Shown here piece after piece: positions 53,171-62,119 of a DNA stretch of 64,000 nucleotides. The notes beneath the pieces are model-generated. The model was not told where the DNA came from. It made no database searches and worked only from the letters and a program-made list of their open reading frames with translations. The number at the start of each line of letters is the position of its first letter. The stretch's first letter is position 1. Location: NCBI RefSeq assembly GCF_002849895.1, contig NZ_CP018867.1:1860001-1924000 (forward strand), given 5' to 3'. Both the position numbers and the translations under genes were made by a program. The stretch is from Companilactobacillus alimentarius DSM 20249. GTDB lineage: Bacteria > Bacillota > Bacilli > Lactobacillales > Lactobacillaceae.

Positions 53171-54058
53171 TTAAGTTCCAGTTTCTTTAATATTTTTTTG
53201 TAAGGTATCTAAGAATAATTTGGCAGCGGTTGGTAGAGTTCGATTCTTGCTCCAAATTACGGTATTAGGATCGGTTAGTTCTGGTGCTAAAGGCCGAAAA
53301 ACTAATCCTTTATTGGAAGTAGTGTCGACCAGATCTTCATAGGTTAAGGCGATACATGCTCCAGTTTCTACCAATAATCCAGCATTAAAAATCAAATTGT
53401 AAGTTCCGACAAAATTCAATTGATCAAATAAATCTTTACTCCAATCTTGAAAGGATTTCTTGCCACGGATTTGTCGGGAAATTAAAATTGGACGACCAAT
53501 TAAATCACGAGGGTAGATTTCCTTTTGTTTCGCCAATTGTTCATCTTTTCGCATGATCACGCCCCAACGATTTCGCTGAGGTAAGACTAAAGTGTGGTAA
53601 TTAGTCAACTGTTTTTGACCCATGATGATACCGAATTCTAAAATTCCACTGTCGAGATCTGCCTTGATTGTATCGCCGTCGCCACTACGGAAATTGATGT
53701 GTATTTCAGGGTACTTGTGCATAATCTCTTTGATAGTTTGCATGACACATTTCAAAGCAATGCTTTCGCCAGAACCAATATCTAACGAACCGGAAATAAC
53801 ATCTTTTTTCTGAAGATTATAGGTGGTTTTGTTAACTAAGCCGACGATTTCTTTAGCCTGTTCTAATAAATAATAGCCATCTTGGGTCAATTGCAATTGT
53901 CTTTTGCCACGGATGAAGAGCTTGGTTCCTAAAGTGGTTTCCAAATCTGCAATTTGGCGTGACAAGGCTGGTTGTGAAACATGCAGTAAGCGGGCGGCAC
54001 GGGAAATATTCTGTTCCTGAGCAATGATGATAAAGTAACGTAAGACACGGACGTCCAT
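53171..54058 (-). CDS. LysR-family transcriptional regulator
   Basis: A 295-residue LysR protein of the CysL/YtlI-like layout: YFIIIAQEQNISRAARLLHV, SQPALSRQIADLETTLGTKL and FIRGKRQLQLT. The effector domain begins at about 90. It is divergent from the acetyltransferase-SDR-AKR operon and upstream of the nitroreductase, so it may regulate both. The 118-base gap has repeated ATAAGTA/TTATAGT elements but not the TACTA-N11-TAGTA dyad. Confidence 0.92.
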   Translation of the reverse strand: MDVRVLRYFIIIAQEQNISRAARLLHVSQPALSRQIADLETTLGTKLFIRGKRQLQLTQDGYYLLEQAKEIVGLVNKTTYNLQKKDVISGSLDIGSGESIALKCVMQTIKEIMHKYPEIHINFRSGDGDTIKADLDSGILEFGIIMGQKQLTNYHTLVLPQRNRWGVIMRKDEQLAKQKEIYPRDLIGRPILISRQIRGKKSFQDWSKDLFDQLNFVGTYNLIFNAGLLVETGACIALTYEDLVDTTSNKGLVFRPLAPELTDPNTVIWSKNRTLPTAAKLFLDTLQKNIKETGT

Positions 54059-54176
54059 TAGTACACCTCTGTTATAAGTAAAAGTTATAGTAAACTATTA
54101 TTAATAAGTATTTAACATTATAATAATCTCTTCGTATAATGAATTCAATCAAGAAATTAGGAAGCGAGGTTTTCTG

Positions 54177-54719
54177 TTGGAATCAAAAATGGATTTGGGA
54201 ACTAAAGCGTATGATCAAGTTGAAAAAATCAATCAAGTTAATCAGAAACTAGTTCAACAATTAAATAATGGTACATATGGACCAAATGAAATCCGTCAAA
54301 GGGTTAGTCAGATTACCAATGAAAAAATTGATTCTTCGACCGAAATTCGTTTGCCCTTTTATACTGATTTTGGACGGAATTTGCATTTTGGTAAAAATGT
54401 TTTCGTTAATGCAGGAGTAATGATCACCGATATGGGTGGCATTTATATCGGCGACAATGTTTTAATTGGACCGGGAGTAACCATCGTGTCTGTTAATCAC
54501 CGTATCGAACCAAGTCAAAGACGAAATCTTAATTTGAAATCAGTTTATATTCATGACAACGCTTGGTTAGGAGCAAATGTTACAGTCACTCCTGGAGTAG
54601 TGATCGGCGAAAATGCCATCGTCGCTGCTGGAGCTGTGGTAACTAAAAATGTGCCTGCCAATACGATGGTCGGTGGTGTACCGGCTCAGGTTATTAAGAC
54701 AATTAAAGGAGAAAATTAG
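54177..54719 (+). CDS. Maltose/galactoside O-acetyltransferase-like (LbH fold)
   Basis: A 180-residue left-handed beta-helix acetyltransferase. Hexapeptide turns are clear (IYIGDNVLIGPGVTIVSVNH, NAWLGANVTVTPGVVIGENA, IVAAGAVVTKNVPANTMVGG), with the catalytic His in VNHR. It ends VPAQVIKTI. In relatives it acetylates a sugar. The start is TTG 54177, seven bases after GAGG. First gene of a three-gene operon; the SDR starts at the base after its stop. Confidence 0.9.
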   Translation: MESKMDLGTKAYDQVEKINQVNQKLVQQLNNGTYGPNEIRQRVSQITNEKIDSSTEIRLPFYTDFGRNLHFGKNVFVNAGVMITDMGGIYIGDNVLIGPGVTIVSVNHRIEPSQRRNLNLKSVYIHDNAWLGANVTVTPGVVIGENAIVAAGAVVTKNVPANTMVGGVPAQVIKTIKGEN

Positions 54720-55460
54720 ATGGATAAAGTAGTCGTAATTATGGGAGCTTCTAGTGGAATTGGCGCTGCTACAGCTAAACTTTTAGCTAGTAAGGGAGCC
54801 AAAGTAACCATTGCTGCCAGAAGAATGAATCGTTTGGAAGAAATTAAAAAGGATAATCCTGATAGTGATATTTTGGCAGTTGAAGCTGATGTCACTAAGG
54901 AAAAAGAAGTCCAAAATGTGATCGACAAGACAATTGAAAAATTTGGACGTGTCGATGTTTTGTTCAATAACGCTGGTATCATGCCAGTAAATAACTTGGA
55001 CCAAATTGCTCGAGATGAATGGACAAACATGTTGGATATCAACATTAAAGGTGTTCTTAACGGAATTGCTGCAGCTTTACCAATTATGAAAAAGCAAAAG
55101 AGTGGACATGTGATCACGACTTCATCCGTTTTAGGCTATGAAGTATTGCCTGGTTATGCAGCCTATTCTGGTACTAAATATGCTGTTCGGGCAATTATGG
55201 AAGGTCTTCGTCAAGAAGAGCACAAGAATAATATCAAGACAACTATTATTGCACCTGGTTCAGTAAAAACTGAGTTATATAAGTCAGTGAATAACAGTGA
55301 AGTACATGCTGGTTTGGAAAAAGTCATGGAAGCTTCTGGTACTCAAATGGAGGCACTACAGCCAGAAGAGATTGCTCAAGCTGTGGCTTTTGTAATTGAT
55401 ACACCAAGTAATATGGCCGTTAATGAAATGGTAATTCGTCCTACAGGACAAGAAGTGTAG
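54720..55460 (+). CDS. Classical short-chain dehydrogenase/reductase
   Basis: A 246-residue SDR: MGASSGIGAATAKLL, LFNNAGIMPVN, TTSSVLGYE with Ser, and YSGTKYAVRA with Tyr/Lys. The C-terminus NEMVIRPTGQ and overall layout make it a sister of the SDR at 42126. The ATG directly follows the preceding stop codon, with AAAGGAG inside the previous gene, so translation is coupled. Confidence 0.93.
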   Translation: MDKVVVIMGASSGIGAATAKLLASKGAKVTIAARRMNRLEEIKKDNPDSDILAVEADVTKEKEVQNVIDKTIEKFGRVDVLFNNAGIMPVNNLDQIARDEWTNMLDINIKGVLNGIAAALPIMKKQKSGHVITTSSVLGYEVLPGYAAYSGTKYAVRAIMEGLRQEEHKNNIKTTIIAPGSVKTELYKSVNNSEVHAGLEKVMEASGTQMEALQPEEIAQAVAFVIDTPSNMAVNEMVIRPTGQEV

Positions 55461-55501
55461 TTTAAATATATAATGAAAGCGTTATAACAAGGAGGATATT
55501 T

Positions 55502-56404
55502 ATGTCAGTATTTGATGAGACTTTTACAATGAATAATGGAATTAAGATTCCCAAATTAGCTTTAGGTGTTTGGGAAATTGATGATGATAAGGTAGCCGAT
55601 GCGGTTAAGTCAGCTGTTAAAATTGGTTACCGTCACATTGATACTGCTCAAGCTTATGGTAATGAACGTGGCGTCGGTGAGGGTGTTAGAAATTCCGATG
55701 TTTCACGTGACCAAATTTTTGTTAATTCAAAAGTTGCTGCTGAAATCAAAAATTATGACGAAGCTAAAAAATCAATTGATGAAACTCTAAGTAAGATGGG
55801 CTTGGATTACTTGGATATGATGATTATTCATAATCCACAACCTTGGATGGAAGTTAACCAGGGCAAAGACCGTCACTTTGAGGGTAACTTGGAAACATGG
55901 CGTGCAATGGAAGATGCTGTTAAAGCTGGTAAATTAAAGACAATCGGTGTTTCAAGTTTCCAAAAAGAAGACTTGGATAATTTGATTAAGAACAGTGACA
56001 CAAAACCTGCTGTTAACCAAATTCAGATTCATATCGGCGATACACCACTAGACCTTATCAAGTATTCACAAGATAATGGAATCGTGGTCGAAGCCTTTTC
56101 GCCAATCGCTCATGGTGCAGCTATGAATAACGATGTCATCAAGAAGATGGCTGCCAAATATAACGTCAGCGTTCCCCAGTTGTGCATTCGTTTCGATTGG
56201 CAATTGAACGTGGTAGTTTTACCTAAGACTGCTAACCCAGATCATATGAAATCAAATGCCGATATCGACTTTGAAATCTCTGATGAGGATATGGCAACTT
56301 TGGCTAAACAAGACAAAATGGATTACGGCGATGCTAGCCTTTACCCAGTCTTTGGTGGAAAACTAGGCAGCTATAATGGAGAAACCGGTTCAGAGAATAA
56401 GTAA
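55502..56404 (+). CDS. Aldo/keto reductase
   Basis: A 300-residue aldo/keto reductase: LALGVWEI, GYRHIDTAQAYGNERGVGEG, NSKVAAEIKNY (the motif Lys), MMIIHNPQPW with His, GVSSFQ, NQIQIHIGDTP, and VLPKTANPDHMKSN. The His context and the extra segment WMEVNQGKDRHFEGN set it apart from the other five. Third gene of the operon, AAGGAGG ribosome site. Confidence 0.9.
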   Translation: MSVFDETFTMNNGIKIPKLALGVWEIDDDKVADAVKSAVKIGYRHIDTAQAYGNERGVGEGVRNSDVSRDQIFVNSKVAAEIKNYDEAKKSIDETLSKMGLDYLDMMIIHNPQPWMEVNQGKDRHFEGNLETWRAMEDAVKAGKLKTIGVSSFQKEDLDNLIKNSDTKPAVNQIQIHIGDTPLDLIKYSQDNGIVVEAFSPIAHGAAMNNDVIKKMAAKYNVSVPQLCIRFDWQLNVVVLPKTANPDHMKSNADIDFEISDEDMATLAKQDKMDYGDASLYPVFGGKLGSYNGETGSENK

Positions 56405-56455
56405 AAAGGAAAAATCTGAATTGTATTAAAAATGGAGAACATCAGCAATAGAATA

Positions 56456-56484
56456 TTGAGGCTTATTTTAAAATAAGATATAAT
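56456..56484 (+). promoter_or_regulatory. Strong sigma-A promoter of the small-RNA candidate
   Basis: TTGAGG and TATAAT are separated by exactly 17 bases, with no ribosome site or frame of useful size downstream. Confidence 0.65.
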
Positions 56485-56490
56485 AGAAGC

Positions 56491-56583
56491 ATGAAAAGAA
56501 GCCCTTAGTGTCGTGAGCTGATGGCTTCAATGCAAGTTTTAAATGACAAGACTTTAACTAACCCTTGGGGTTAGTTTTTTTTT
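56491..56583 (+). ncRNA. Small-RNA candidate with promoter and terminator
   Basis: About 93 bases from the predicted start of the promoter above to a terminator (CTAACCC, TTG, GGGTTAG, nine T). The 5' part folds as AAGCC...GGCTT around GTGTCGTGAG. The segment shares TTAAATGACAA and TGTCGTGAG with the element that follows at 56606-56672. On the opposite strand the first hairpin is followed by TTCTTTT, so a convergent antisense transcript is also possible. Confidence 0.55.
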
Positions 56584-56605
56584 ATCTATTTTATTAATAA
56601 GGACA

Positions 56606-56672
56606 ATAAAAAAAGAGCATTGGTGTCGTGAGACCCAATACCCTTAACGCAAATTTTGAATGACAATTTGTT
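56606..56672. ncRNA. Second element related to the 56.5-kb small RNA
   Basis: Homologous to the preceding element: AGCATTGGTGTCGTGAGACC and CGCAAATTTTGAATGACAAT correspond to its counterparts, with different stem bases. On the minus strand ATTGGGT/CACCAAT with a following run of seven T makes a terminator. It lies directly upstream of the antitoxin gene. Strand is uncertain. Confidence 0.4.
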
Positions 56673-56747
56673 TATCATTATTGATGCAAATTTACAGCGG
56701 TGATGATAATATATACATAAATCTATTTACAAAAAGAGGTGTTACTA

Positions 56748-56993
56748 ATGAGTGAAATCAAATCTCTATCAGCGTTAAGGAATTATACAAAAGTGTTTGA
56801 TGAATTAAAGCCAGGGCAGCCCGTTATATTTACGAAAAATGGGAATGAGGTAGGAACATTGGTTAATTCAGAGGATTGGAATAAACTTCAAACTGAAATA
56901 AGACTTCTAAAGGATTTAAGTCGCGAAGATAGTCAATTTAGTGGAAGTACGTTAAGCGAGTTTAGAAAGCGTCATAATAGAAATCATGTATAA
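56748..56993 (+). CDS. Phd/YefM-family antitoxin
   Basis: An 81-residue antitoxin with the Phd/YefM N-terminus (IKSLSALRNYTKVFDELKPG, PVIFTKNGNEVGTLVNSEDW) that dimerises and binds DNA, and an acidic/basic C-terminal tail for toxin binding. ATG 56748 follows AGAGG. It overlaps the toxin gene by eight bases. Confidence 0.88.
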   Translation: MSEIKSLSALRNYTKVFDELKPGQPVIFTKNGNEVGTLVNSEDWNKLQTEIRLLKDLSREDSQFSGSTLSEFRKRHNRNHV

Positions 56994-57303
56994 GGTAGAG
57001 ATATCCAAAGGTTACGAGTTTGATTATATGATGATTGAAAGTAACTTAAGGGTCAATAATTATAGTGATGACCGTATTAACAAATTGCTTAATAAGATTG
57101 ATTACCAAATAGATTTGTTGGCGGAGACACCAGGAATGGGAATAAGGTTAGAAAAACATACTCAAATACCAAATGATTTTAGATTTCTGGTATGTGAAGA
57201 TTATTTACAGTTTTATAAGGTTTATGAAAAAGAGAAAACTGTACGTGTACTTAGGTTAATAAATGGTAGAACAGATTATTTATCAAATTTAGGCTTAATT
57301 TGA
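56986..57303 (+). CDS. RelE/ParE-family toxin
   Basis: A 105-residue toxin. YKVEISKGYEFDYMMIESNL, RINKLLNKIDYQIDLLAETP, GMGIRLEKHTQIPNDFRFLV, LQFYKVYEKEKTVRVLRLIN and GRTDYLSN match the ParE/RelE layout: two helices, then a four-stranded sheet ending in the V-R-V-L-R-L-I strand. Overlap with the antitoxin gives stoichiometric coupling. Whether it attacks gyrase or mRNA cannot be said. Confidence 0.87.
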   Translation: MYKVEISKGYEFDYMMIESNLRVNNYSDDRINKLLNKIDYQIDLLAETPGMGIRLEKHTQIPNDFRFLVCEDYLQFYKVYEKEKTVRVLRLINGRTDYLSNLGLI

Positions 57304-57392
57304 TTAAGGAAAAGGTACTCACTTTGATTCTATGAATAAGTCGGAAATAAGCTTAATTTTAAATTTCAAGAGATCATCGCTATATAAATAGA

Positions 57393-57448
57393 GGGTATTA
57401 CTAGAGTACGGCAATATTGCACATCTAATTCTAGTAATATCCTTTTTT
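57393..57448 (+). terminator. Terminator of the TA operon
   Basis: GGGTATTACTAGA pairs with TCTAGTAATATCC around a 24-base loop that itself holds GCAATATTGC, followed by six T. It lies 90 bases after the toxin. Confidence 0.75.
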
Positions 57449-57474
57449 GCTTCCAATAATATAACCACGATTCA

Positions 57475-57550
57475 GTCCGGAATAGCAAAGTTGATTTGGC
57501 TAAGTCGTGCCCACTACGTTCCAGTCAAAATCGACTTTGCTATGGAGGAC
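57475..57550. repeat. Short structured repeat A3 (related core)
   Basis: GTCCGGAATAGCAAAGTTGA and the complementary right arm (57527-57550) make a stem of about 20 pairs. The loop, on the minus strand, contains CTGGAACGTAGTGGGCACGA, close to CTGGAACATAGCCGACACGA in A1 and A2. The stem sequence is wholly different from theirs. The 57304-57625 gap holds only this and the terminator above. Confidence 0.65.
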
Positions 57551-57625
57551 GAAAGTTTACACTAACCAAGGTAGAAAGTTGCTAATTATTATATAATCTA
57601 GGAAAGAAAAATTTTAGGAGAAAAA

Positions 57626-58507
57626 ATGGCTAATAAGAAAAAATTAGAAGACATAATTCCACAATTTTTGGAGAGTCCCGAGTGTAAAGCACTGCATGAT
57701 TACTCACGAGAAATGATTGTCAGAACCATCAAGATGATCAGTGAAGTAACCGATAATTCTGATCTTGGTGATTATAGTAAGTGGGATGAAGAATTTATTG
57801 TCAGTTTAGTTATGTCGATGGTTGATGAATTTGACGAAGGCGACGCTCATTCTTTTGCGATGATAATAACGATTTACGATGTTATAAAAGCTGTCTTGAA
57901 ATATTTAGCAACTAATAAAGAAATTCCCGTTACATCGAAGAAAGTAGATCAACTTTTAACCGCTTTAGAAACAAAAATCGGGCTTAATGGTGAATTTCCC
58001 GAAAAGAAAATGGCTAAACCAGAGCATAATGATCCTAATCTTCCTAAATGGAGCCAACATATTGCTGACGATATTGCAAGTTATTCTGATAAGTGGGTCG
58101 ACAGCTACATTCAAAGTCCTGACTGGAAGAAGCGCCAAAAGGGTGTTACTGAAGACTTTTTGGATTTGATTATGTCGGCTCTGACGGAATTTGCCTATGA
58201 TATTTATCGAAAGACGCCCAAATCATGGACCAAAAAGGCTATGACAGAAATCATGCAAATGGAATTTATTGATAATTTAGAATTATCGAAAGCAGACTAT
58301 CAACTAATAGTTCCAGCTTTGTCCGATTTATTCGATTTTGTCGCTAAAAAGGGTTGGCTAAAAGAACAAAAAGCGCAATCTTATAAACGATTTCTAATTG
58401 CAGGTGAACCGAAGATGCTTAAGGAAGCTAATGAAGAGTTTGAACTTGAGAAAGAAAATAATAATATTATTTCGTTGGATGAAGCTCGAAAAAATAAAGG
58501 AAAGTGA
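57626..58507 (+). CDS. Hypothetical helical protein with internal duplication
   Basis: A 293-residue soluble, helix-rich protein. Its two halves look alike: FLESPECKALHDYSREMIVR and WDEEFIVSLVMSMVD in the first correspond to YIQSPDWKKRQKGVTEDFLD and WTKKAMTEIMQMEFID in the second, each followed by D-x-x-x-x-L/A-F/I-V-x-K/L. The C-terminal tail (ENNNIISLDEARKNKGK) resembles SEC-C-associated or YlqF-type tails only loosely. I do not recognise the family. Single gene with AGGAGA ribosome site. Confidence 0.7.
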   Translation: MANKKKLEDIIPQFLESPECKALHDYSREMIVRTIKMISEVTDNSDLGDYSKWDEEFIVSLVMSMVDEFDEGDAHSFAMIITIYDVIKAVLKYLATNKEIPVTSKKVDQLLTALETKIGLNGEFPEKKMAKPEHNDPNLPKWSQHIADDIASYSDKWVDSYIQSPDWKKRQKGVTEDFLDLIMSALTEFAYDIYRKTPKSWTKKAMTEIMQMEFIDNLELSKADYQLIVPALSDLFDFVAKKGWLKEQKAQSYKRFLIAGEPKMLKEANEEFELEKENNNIISLDEARKNKGK

Positions 58508-58513
58508 TTTGAT

Positions 58514-59350
58514 TTAATTCAGAAATTCGATCACTGATTTTGAGAATCTTTCAAAGTGTTGAAAAATACTGCCATGTCCAGCGTCAGAGTATATTATTAA
58601 AGTGCTATTTTTGATTTCTTGATTTAAGGCATATGAATTAACCGTCGGGACCATAATGTCATAGGCACCATCCACGATTAAAGTCGGATTTGTTATTGTC
58701 GATAGATCCATTGGCTTTGCTTTAGACCAATCGTTGATAGCCTTTAATTGCCGAAGGTAAACGGATAAGGTTGCCTTTTTGTCGCGATTGGACATTCGAG
58801 ATTGAATCTGTTTCAAGTAAGTCGTGGTAATTATTTTTTCGTCAGGTATTTTAGTGAAAAATAAATATGACTTGATATTGTTTAAATGTGATAACGATTT
58901 TAGAAATTTCAGATTAATGATTTTCTCAGCTAAAGAAACGCCACTTCCGCCACGGGGACCAGTTCCAGCAAGAATTATTTTTCTGACGATGGTCGAGTCG
59001 AGTTCCAGTAGTTCTTGAACCACCATTCCACCCATTGAGAAGCCTAGAGCGTCAATTTGTTTAAAATTTAAAGCTTTAATAAATGTTAATGCATCAATTG
59101 CCATCTGTTTGATTGAAGTTGGAACTTTGCCACTCGAATATCCAACACCAGTATTGTCAAAAGCTATTAGATGTCTTCTTTGAGCGAGTTGATTGATTAG
59201 TCGAGAATCCCAAGTATCCAAAGTTCCAGCCATAAAATTGAACAGAACTAGAGGGATTTGGTCAGGATTTCCTAATTCACGATAAGAAAAAGTTATACCA
59301 GTGGCACTGACAATAGTTTTATTCGGAGCTGTTAAGTAATCTTTAGACAT
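58514..59350 (-). CDS. Alpha/beta hydrolase
   Basis: A 278-residue hydrolase of the haloperoxidase/3-oxoadipate-lactonase-like group: LVLFNFMAGTLDTWDSR for the oxyanion loop, FDNTGVGYSSG, nucleophile elbow GFSMGGMVVQE, Asp in VDGAYDIMVP and His in AGHGSIFQ. ATG 59350 follows GGAGG, while TTG 59362 sits on it. Divergent from the aldo/keto reductase at 59475, and so may share its regulator. Confidence 0.88.
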   Translation of the reverse strand: MSKDYLTAPNKTIVSATGITFSYRELGNPDQIPLVLFNFMAGTLDTWDSRLINQLAQRRHLIAFDNTGVGYSSGKVPTSIKQMAIDALTFIKALNFKQIDALGFSMGGMVVQELLELDSTIVRKIILAGTGPRGGSGVSLAEKIINLKFLKSLSHLNNIKSYLFFTKIPDEKIITTTYLKQIQSRMSNRDKKATLSVYLRQLKAINDWSKAKPMDLSTITNPTLIVDGAYDIMVPTVNSYALNQEIKNSTLIIYSDAGHGSIFQHFERFSKSVIEFLN

Positions 59351-59391
59351 TGTTTCCTCCAATCAATTTATTCAAGTATACGAAAAAAGAA

Positions 59392-59440
59392 TACTACTAT
59401 ACCTATTTAGTAATTTTTATATTTCCAATTTAGTTCTATT
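59392..59440 (+). promoter_or_regulatory. Putative LysR box and promoter, copy 4
   Basis: TACTA-N11-TAGTA (59392-59412), then ATTTTT and TCTATT as -10 box 22 bases after the dyad. Both arms are perfect. CAAGTATAC lies further upstream, as in copy 3 (GTATAC). Confidence 0.6.
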
Positions 59441-59474
59441 ATTAAAATGTATAACGAGTGTAAAGGAGAGAATT

Positions 59475-60350
59475 ATGGCAGAGACAAATATTCCAACATT
59501 TAAATTAAACGATGGTACTGAGATTCCTTCATTTGGTTTTGGAGTTTTCCAAATTCCCGCAGATGGAACAACTTACAAAGCAGTTAGCGATGCCTTGAAG
59601 TTAGGCTATCGTCACATTGATACAGCTGTAGCTTACTTCAACGAACAAGAAGTTGGCAAGGCTATTAAAGATAGTGGGATTCCTCGTGACCAAATTTGGG
59701 TAACTTCTAAAATGTGGTTACAGGATTTCGCTTATGAGGACGCTAAAAAAGCAATTGATACATCACTTAACAAATTAGGTTTGGACTATATCGACCTTTA
59801 CTTGATCCACCAACCATATGGCAAAGTTGATGAAGCATGGAAGGCCATGGAAGAAGCTAAGAAAGCCGGTAAGATTCGTTCAATCGGTGTTTCCAATATG
59901 ACAGTTAAGATCTGGAATCAATTTGTGCCAAAATTTGCGACACTTCCTAGTGTCAATCAAGTGCAATACAACCCATATTTCCAACAAAAAGAATTGCGTA
60001 AAGTTATGGCTAAAGCTCATGTGACACTTGAGGCATGGGGTCCATTGGGTCAAGGTGATAAAGAATTGTTCAATGAGCCAGTTCTAAACGATATTGCCAA
60101 GAAGTATGGCAAGGATGTTGGTCAAGTTATTCTACGTTTTGAACATCAAGAGGGAATCATTGTCTTCCCTAAGTCAGTTCATGAATCACGGATCGAATCG
60201 AACAAAAATATCTTTGATTTTGAATTAACTTCTGACGAAATGGATGCAATTCGTGCCTTGGACCGTAATGGTAAGGGTATGCATGATCCTGATGCACCAG
60301 GTGTTCAAGATATGTTGTTGAATGCTTTCGATGTTCACGCTAATGATTAA
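59475..60350 (+). CDS. Aldo/keto reductase
   Basis: A 291-residue aldo/keto reductase: GFGVFQIPADG, GYRHIDTAVAYFNEQEVGKA, TSKMWLQDF, LYLIHQPYGKVDEAW, GVSNMTV, NQVQYNPYFQ and VFPKSVHESRIESN. The family core is complete. It is closest to 2,5-diketo-gluconate-reductase-type proteins; the real substrate is unknown. Single gene with AAAGGAGA, under a LysR-type box. Confidence 0.92.
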   Translation: MAETNIPTFKLNDGTEIPSFGFGVFQIPADGTTYKAVSDALKLGYRHIDTAVAYFNEQEVGKAIKDSGIPRDQIWVTSKMWLQDFAYEDAKKAIDTSLNKLGLDYIDLYLIHQPYGKVDEAWKAMEEAKKAGKIRSIGVSNMTVKIWNQFVPKFATLPSVNQVQYNPYFQQKELRKVMAKAHVTLEAWGPLGQGDKELFNEPVLNDIAKKYGKDVGQVILRFEHQEGIIVFPKSVHESRIESNKNIFDFELTSDEMDAIRALDRNGKGMHDPDAPGVQDMLLNAFDVHAND

Positions 60351-60359
60351 TAAATAAAA

Positions 60360-60405
60360 TAAGTGCTGATGGTAATCGTTGCTGATTATTATCAGTACTT
60401 TTTTA
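60360..60405 (+). terminator. Rho-independent terminator
   Basis: AAGTGCTGATGGTAATC pairs with GATTATTATCAGTACTT, followed by TTTTAT, just after the aldo/keto reductase. Confidence 0.85.
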
Positions 60406-60503
60406 TATATAACTTTTAATTATAGTCCTTAATAGAATATAAGTATTAGACATAGAATGAGCTTGCCACTAGTATATGAATTATCAAAACTAGAGGGTGA
60501 AAT

Positions 60504-61010
60504 ATGAAAATATTAGAGAAACTATTGTTAACTATTGCGGCCGTAACCTTGCTAGCTGGCTGTTCACAAAATAAAACTGATAATTCTAAGGCAACTAAGA
60601 GTACCAATGAACGAACTAGTCAAGTTACGACAGCACAAAAAGAGACTCAAACTAAGATTACTGTTTCTATTAATGGAACTGAATTAAAAGCTCATTTGAA
60701 TAATTCTAGTGCCGCTAAAGCTTTTGCTAAAGAATTGCCAACAACTCTAAGCTTTAGAGACTACGCTGATATGCCTGAAAAAGTTGCTGATTTAAATCAT
60801 TCGCTACCTACCAAAGGGATGCCGAGTGGACATGAGGGAACTAGGGGCGCCATCGGTTATTGGTCTCCACAACAGAGAATCGTTTTTTACTGGGGAACGG
60901 AAGATTATTATGAAGGAATTCATATTATTGGAAAATTTGATTCTAACAATTATCGAAATGTAATTAGAAATATGGGCAATAACGTGAATGTCAGAATTAC
61001 TAAGGAATAG
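60504..61010 (+). CDS. Cyclophilin-like-domain lipoprotein
   Basis: A 168-residue lipoprotein. Signal peptide LLLTIAAVTLLAGC ends in a lipobox with Cys at residue 20. A Thr/Ser/Lys linker is followed by a cyclophilin-like barrel (KITVSINGTELKAHLNNSSA, LPTTLSFRDYADMPEKVADL, GAIGYWSPQQRIVFYWGTED, IHIIGKFD). These domains are usually found beside reductases and flavoproteins in this group of bacteria. Function unknown. AGAGGG ribosome site. Confidence 0.87.
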   Translation: MKILEKLLLTIAAVTLLAGCSQNKTDNSKATKSTNERTSQVTTAQKETQTKITVSINGTELKAHLNNSSAAKAFAKELPTTLSFRDYADMPEKVADLNHSLPTKGMPSGHEGTRGAIGYWSPQQRIVFYWGTEDYYEGIHIIGKFDSNNYRNVIRNMGNNVNVRITKE

Positions 61011-61089
61011 AAGGCCTTTAATAACAGTGATTCAGGCAAATAAGAATACAAAATAACTTGTTTGTTTTAAAATTATCATGTGGTAGTAA

Positions 61090-61917
<828 letters not shown>

Positions 61918-61926
61918 AATTTTAGG

Positions 61927-61968
61927 AGAAGCCTGCTGTATTGGAAACGATATGGAAGGCTTTTTTTG
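61927..61968 (+). terminator. Rho-independent terminator
   Basis: GAAGCCT and AGGCTT arms around an imperfect stem, followed by TTTTTT, after the SDR gene. Confidence 0.6.
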
Positions 61969-62022
61969 TACAAAAAATTTATCTTTAAGGAAAGCTCATT
62001 TCATTAGTATGTGTTTAATGTA

Positions 62023-62073
62023 TACTACCATGTTTATTTAGTAATTTTTTTATTGTCAGCTAGGCCATATACT
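62023..62073 (+). promoter_or_regulatory. Putative LysR box and promoter, copy 5
   Basis: TACTA-N11-TAGTA (62023-62043), both arms perfect and the spacer CCATGTTTATT, followed by ATTTTTT and a TATACT -10 box 24 bases after the dyad. GTATAC overlaps the left side, as in copies 1 and 3. Confidence 0.6.
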
Positions 62074-62119
62074 ATATTCATCGCTTGAGGGATATAGAAA
62101 ATTATGGAAGTGGAAAAAT

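Noticed and set aside
54059..54176. Sixth copy of the TACTA-N11-TAGTA box before the acetyltransferase operon
   Set aside because: The gap has similar AT-rich words but neither the dyad nor the matching spacing to the TATAAT at 54135; the second LysR protein probably has its own site.
56739..56747. Longer start (MLLM) for the Phd-type antitoxin
   Set aside because: The AGAGG ribosome site is correctly spaced only from ATG 56748.
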